A stretch of 6,276 nt of DNA, from contig CALANC010000286.1 in assembly GCA_937925895.1 (NCBI GenBank), positions 1-6,276 of the forward strand, in the 5' to 3' direction. This stretch comes from an uncultured Desulfobacterales bacterium (GTDB lineage Bacteria > Desulfobacterota > Desulfobacteria > Desulfobacterales > UBA11574). The translations under genes and the position numbers were made by a program. The notes below the pieces were generated by a model that worked only from the letters and a program-made list of their open reading frames with translations, was not told where the DNA came from and did no database searches. Positions 4,821-6,276 of the stretch are shown here, piece by piece. The first letter of the stretch is position 1; the number at the start of each line of letters is the position of its first letter.

Positions 4821-6276
4821 TTATAAAAAGCTTAAGTACAGCGATCCCTTTTTTCTCTTTCCATGCTGGAAAGACGAAACCTTTATAGGCATATTTACAA
4901 GGTACATTCCTTGAAAAGCAAGGCAACGACCTACCTGAAATACTTCCGGAAGATCTCTTTTGATATTTATAAAAGTTTCTTCAGGGCAGGCAAACAAGAG
5001 CTCATAGTCTTCTCCGCCTACCAGAGCGTATTCATCGGGTTTTTGGTTATACTTTTTACAGAATGAAACGAGGGCCGGGTCAAAAGAGTCGGACTTTAAA
5101 TTCAGTTCTATTGATATGCCTGATTCCTCTGCAATATGTTGCGCATCCCCGGCGAGACCATCACTAATATCAATTACGCAGGCAACACGGTTTTTGGCTA
5201 AGATATGGGCGGCGTCAAACCTGGCGGATGGAGAGGTGAATTTTGCCACGAGTTCCTGAAAAGCGGTATCTTTATTAACCAGGCAATCAAGACCTGCTCG
5301 GGCCAGTCCCAGTGGGCCGGTGCAATACAGACCGAATCCAGGGAGTGCCGCAGACCGGGCCGGGAAAATTTCGTCACGTCCCTTTCCGACGCCAAAAAGA
5401 TCAAGGGACAATTCAGTTCCAGCAGAAATATTTCCGCCGCCTAATGTACAATCGTGCTTCCGTAAGGCGTTGTTAATACCTTGATAAAAAGCTTCCACTG
5501 TTTTATCTGAAATATGGCCGGGAAGGGTAAGATTGATAAATAGACTCACTGGATCAGCATAAGATGCTGCAAGGTCGCTAAATGCCACTTCAACGGCCTT
5601 CTTCCCTATTTCTTCGGGGGTTTGCCAGTCTAATCTAAAATGAACCCCTTCTATTTGGGTATCTGTTGTGATTACGGGATTGTTTATGGTTTCGAGAAGA
5701 CAGCCGTCGTCTCCTGGTGGTATTTTCAAAGCTTGGCCGCTCTTTGATTCGATGGGCGCATGGGTAAGTAATTTTTTAATTAGATCAAATTCATCATCCC
5801 AGGGAGAGTCCAAAGAGAGTCGAGGTGAGCAGCCGCAGGCTGAACCAATTCGAAGAGCATTTTCATAAGGATGATCAGCACGGGTAATGGCGCTGATAAT
5901 AGCAATTCCTGAGGCACCGTGTGTGAAGCAGGTTTCTGCATTGGTGTGATCAATACCACCGATAGCCACCACAGGAACTGGAGATTTATCTGTTATGCCT
6001 TTGAGACCGGAAAGGCCGATCACCTTTTTTACATCTGTCTTTGTGGTTGTCGAAAAAACAGGTCCTGTTCCGATATAGTCACAGTGCGACAAATCGGTGT
6101 TATTAAATTCATCAAAGGTAGATACGGATATTCCCACAATGGCCTGAGGGCCTAAAATATGTCTGGCCAATGCAGGATCATCGTCTTCCTGGCCCAGATG
6201 GACACCGTCAGCATCGACCGCGAGCGCGATATCAATATGGTCGTTCAATATGCCGAATCGTAGAAAACCCGATGTG
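4821..6276 (-). CDS. thiE-thiL: ThiE-ThiL fusion: thiamine-phosphate synthase plus thiamine-monophosphate kinase, N-terminus cut by window edge
   Basis: The frame is open to the window edge, so the TTG at 6248 need not be the real start; the sequence before it (FLRFGILNDHIDIALAV) is already ThiE-like. Residues below count from 6248. Residues 1 to about 133 are the C-terminal two-thirds of ThiE: DGVHLGQED (14-22), IGTGPVFSTTTK (59-70) for the diphosphate, VVAIGGID (93-100) and the SAI turn (119-121). ThiE joins hydroxymethylpyrimidine diphosphate to thiazole phosphate, giving thiamine phosphate. After a short linker, residues from about 151 are ThiL, which phosphorylates that product to thiamine diphosphate: PPGDDG (177-182), TTDTQIEGVHF (194-204), FSDLAA (223-228), LGGGNIS (269-275), DISDGLAGD (360-368) and GGEDYELLF (411-419). 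No stop or frameshift separates the domains, so this is a true fusion of consecutive steps in a soluble cytoplasmic protein. The last 25 residues do not look like a normal ThiL ending. Any upstream riboswitch would lie outside the window. Confidence 0.9.
   Translation of the reverse strand, partial: TSGFLRFGILNDHIDIALAVDADGVHLGQEDDDPALARHILGPQAIVGISVSTFDEFNNTDLSHCDYIGTGPVFSTTTKTDVKKVIGLSGLKGITDKSPVPVVAIGGIDHTNAETCFTHGASGIAIISAITRADHPYENALRIGSACGCSPRLSLDSPWDDEFDLIKKLLTHAPIESKSGQALKIPPGDDGCLLETINNPVITTDTQIEGVHFRLDWQTPEEIGKKAVEVAFSDLAASYADPVSLFINLTLPGHISDKTVEAFYQGINNALRKHDCTLGGGNISAGTELSLDLFGVGKGRDEIFPARSAALPGFGLYCTGPLGLARAGLDCLVNKDTAFQELVAKFTSPSARFDAAHILAKNRVACVIDISDGLAGDAQHIAEESGISIELNLKSDSFDPALVSFCKKYNQKPDEYALVGGEDYELLFACPEETFINIKRDLPEVFQVGRCLAFQGMYLVNMPIKVSSFQHGKRKKGSLYLSFL

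Noticed and set aside
5205..5444. Plus-strand 79-residue open frame and other short frames over the thiamine gene
   Set aside because: They are antisense to conserved ThiL motifs and lack ribosome sites or family resemblance.

Overview
The window reads as ordinary bacterial chromosome from a Gram-negative (diderm) organism. It encodes an MCE/Mla-type lipid transport cassette, which implies an outer membrane, and an exported protein with flagellar-assembly-T (FlgT)-like domains. Moderate base composition and the style of the proteins suggest a Desulfobacterota (sulfate-reducer-like) host. That placement comes from general resemblance, not a database search, and is tentative. No tRNA, rRNA, CRISPR array, integrase or transposase gene is visible.

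Layout. (1) Positions 1-3195, all on the minus strand, look like one operon read right to left: an MlaE-type permease (2419-3195), an ABC-ATPase-like protein (1739-2410), an MlaD/MCE substrate-binding protein (663-1640) and a metallo-beta-lactamase-fold hydrolase (1-629, cut by the window edge). (2) Positions 3196-3513 form a divergent promoter region with a good sigma70-like promoter facing right and a 12-bp perfect palindrome inside its spacer. (3) Positions 3514-4629 (plus strand) encode a secreted FlgT-like protein. (4) Positions 4631-4774 hold a 144-bp palindromic, MITE-like element with 18-bp terminal inverted repeats, starting two bases after the preceding stop codon. (5) Positions 4821-6276 (minus strand) encode a continuous ThiE-ThiL fusion, cut at its N-terminus by the window edge. 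It covers the last two steps of thiamine diphosphate synthesis.

How the genes fit together. MlaE, the ATPase-like protein and MlaD should form an inner-membrane complex that moves lipids between inner and outer membranes. The most striking observation is that the ATPase-like subunit keeps the fold and the Q-loop glutamine but has lost the Walker A P-loop, the LSGGQ signature, the catalytic glutamate after Walker B and the H-loop histidine. No intact ATPase gene is present beside it. The cassette is therefore either not powered by ATP in the usual way, uses an ATPase encoded elsewhere, or is a structural lipid conduit. MlaD is much longer than the short E. coli type and carries a long helical C-terminal part, which would suit a periplasm-spanning conduit. 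The thiamine gene and the FlgT-like gene have no evident functional link to the lipid cassette.
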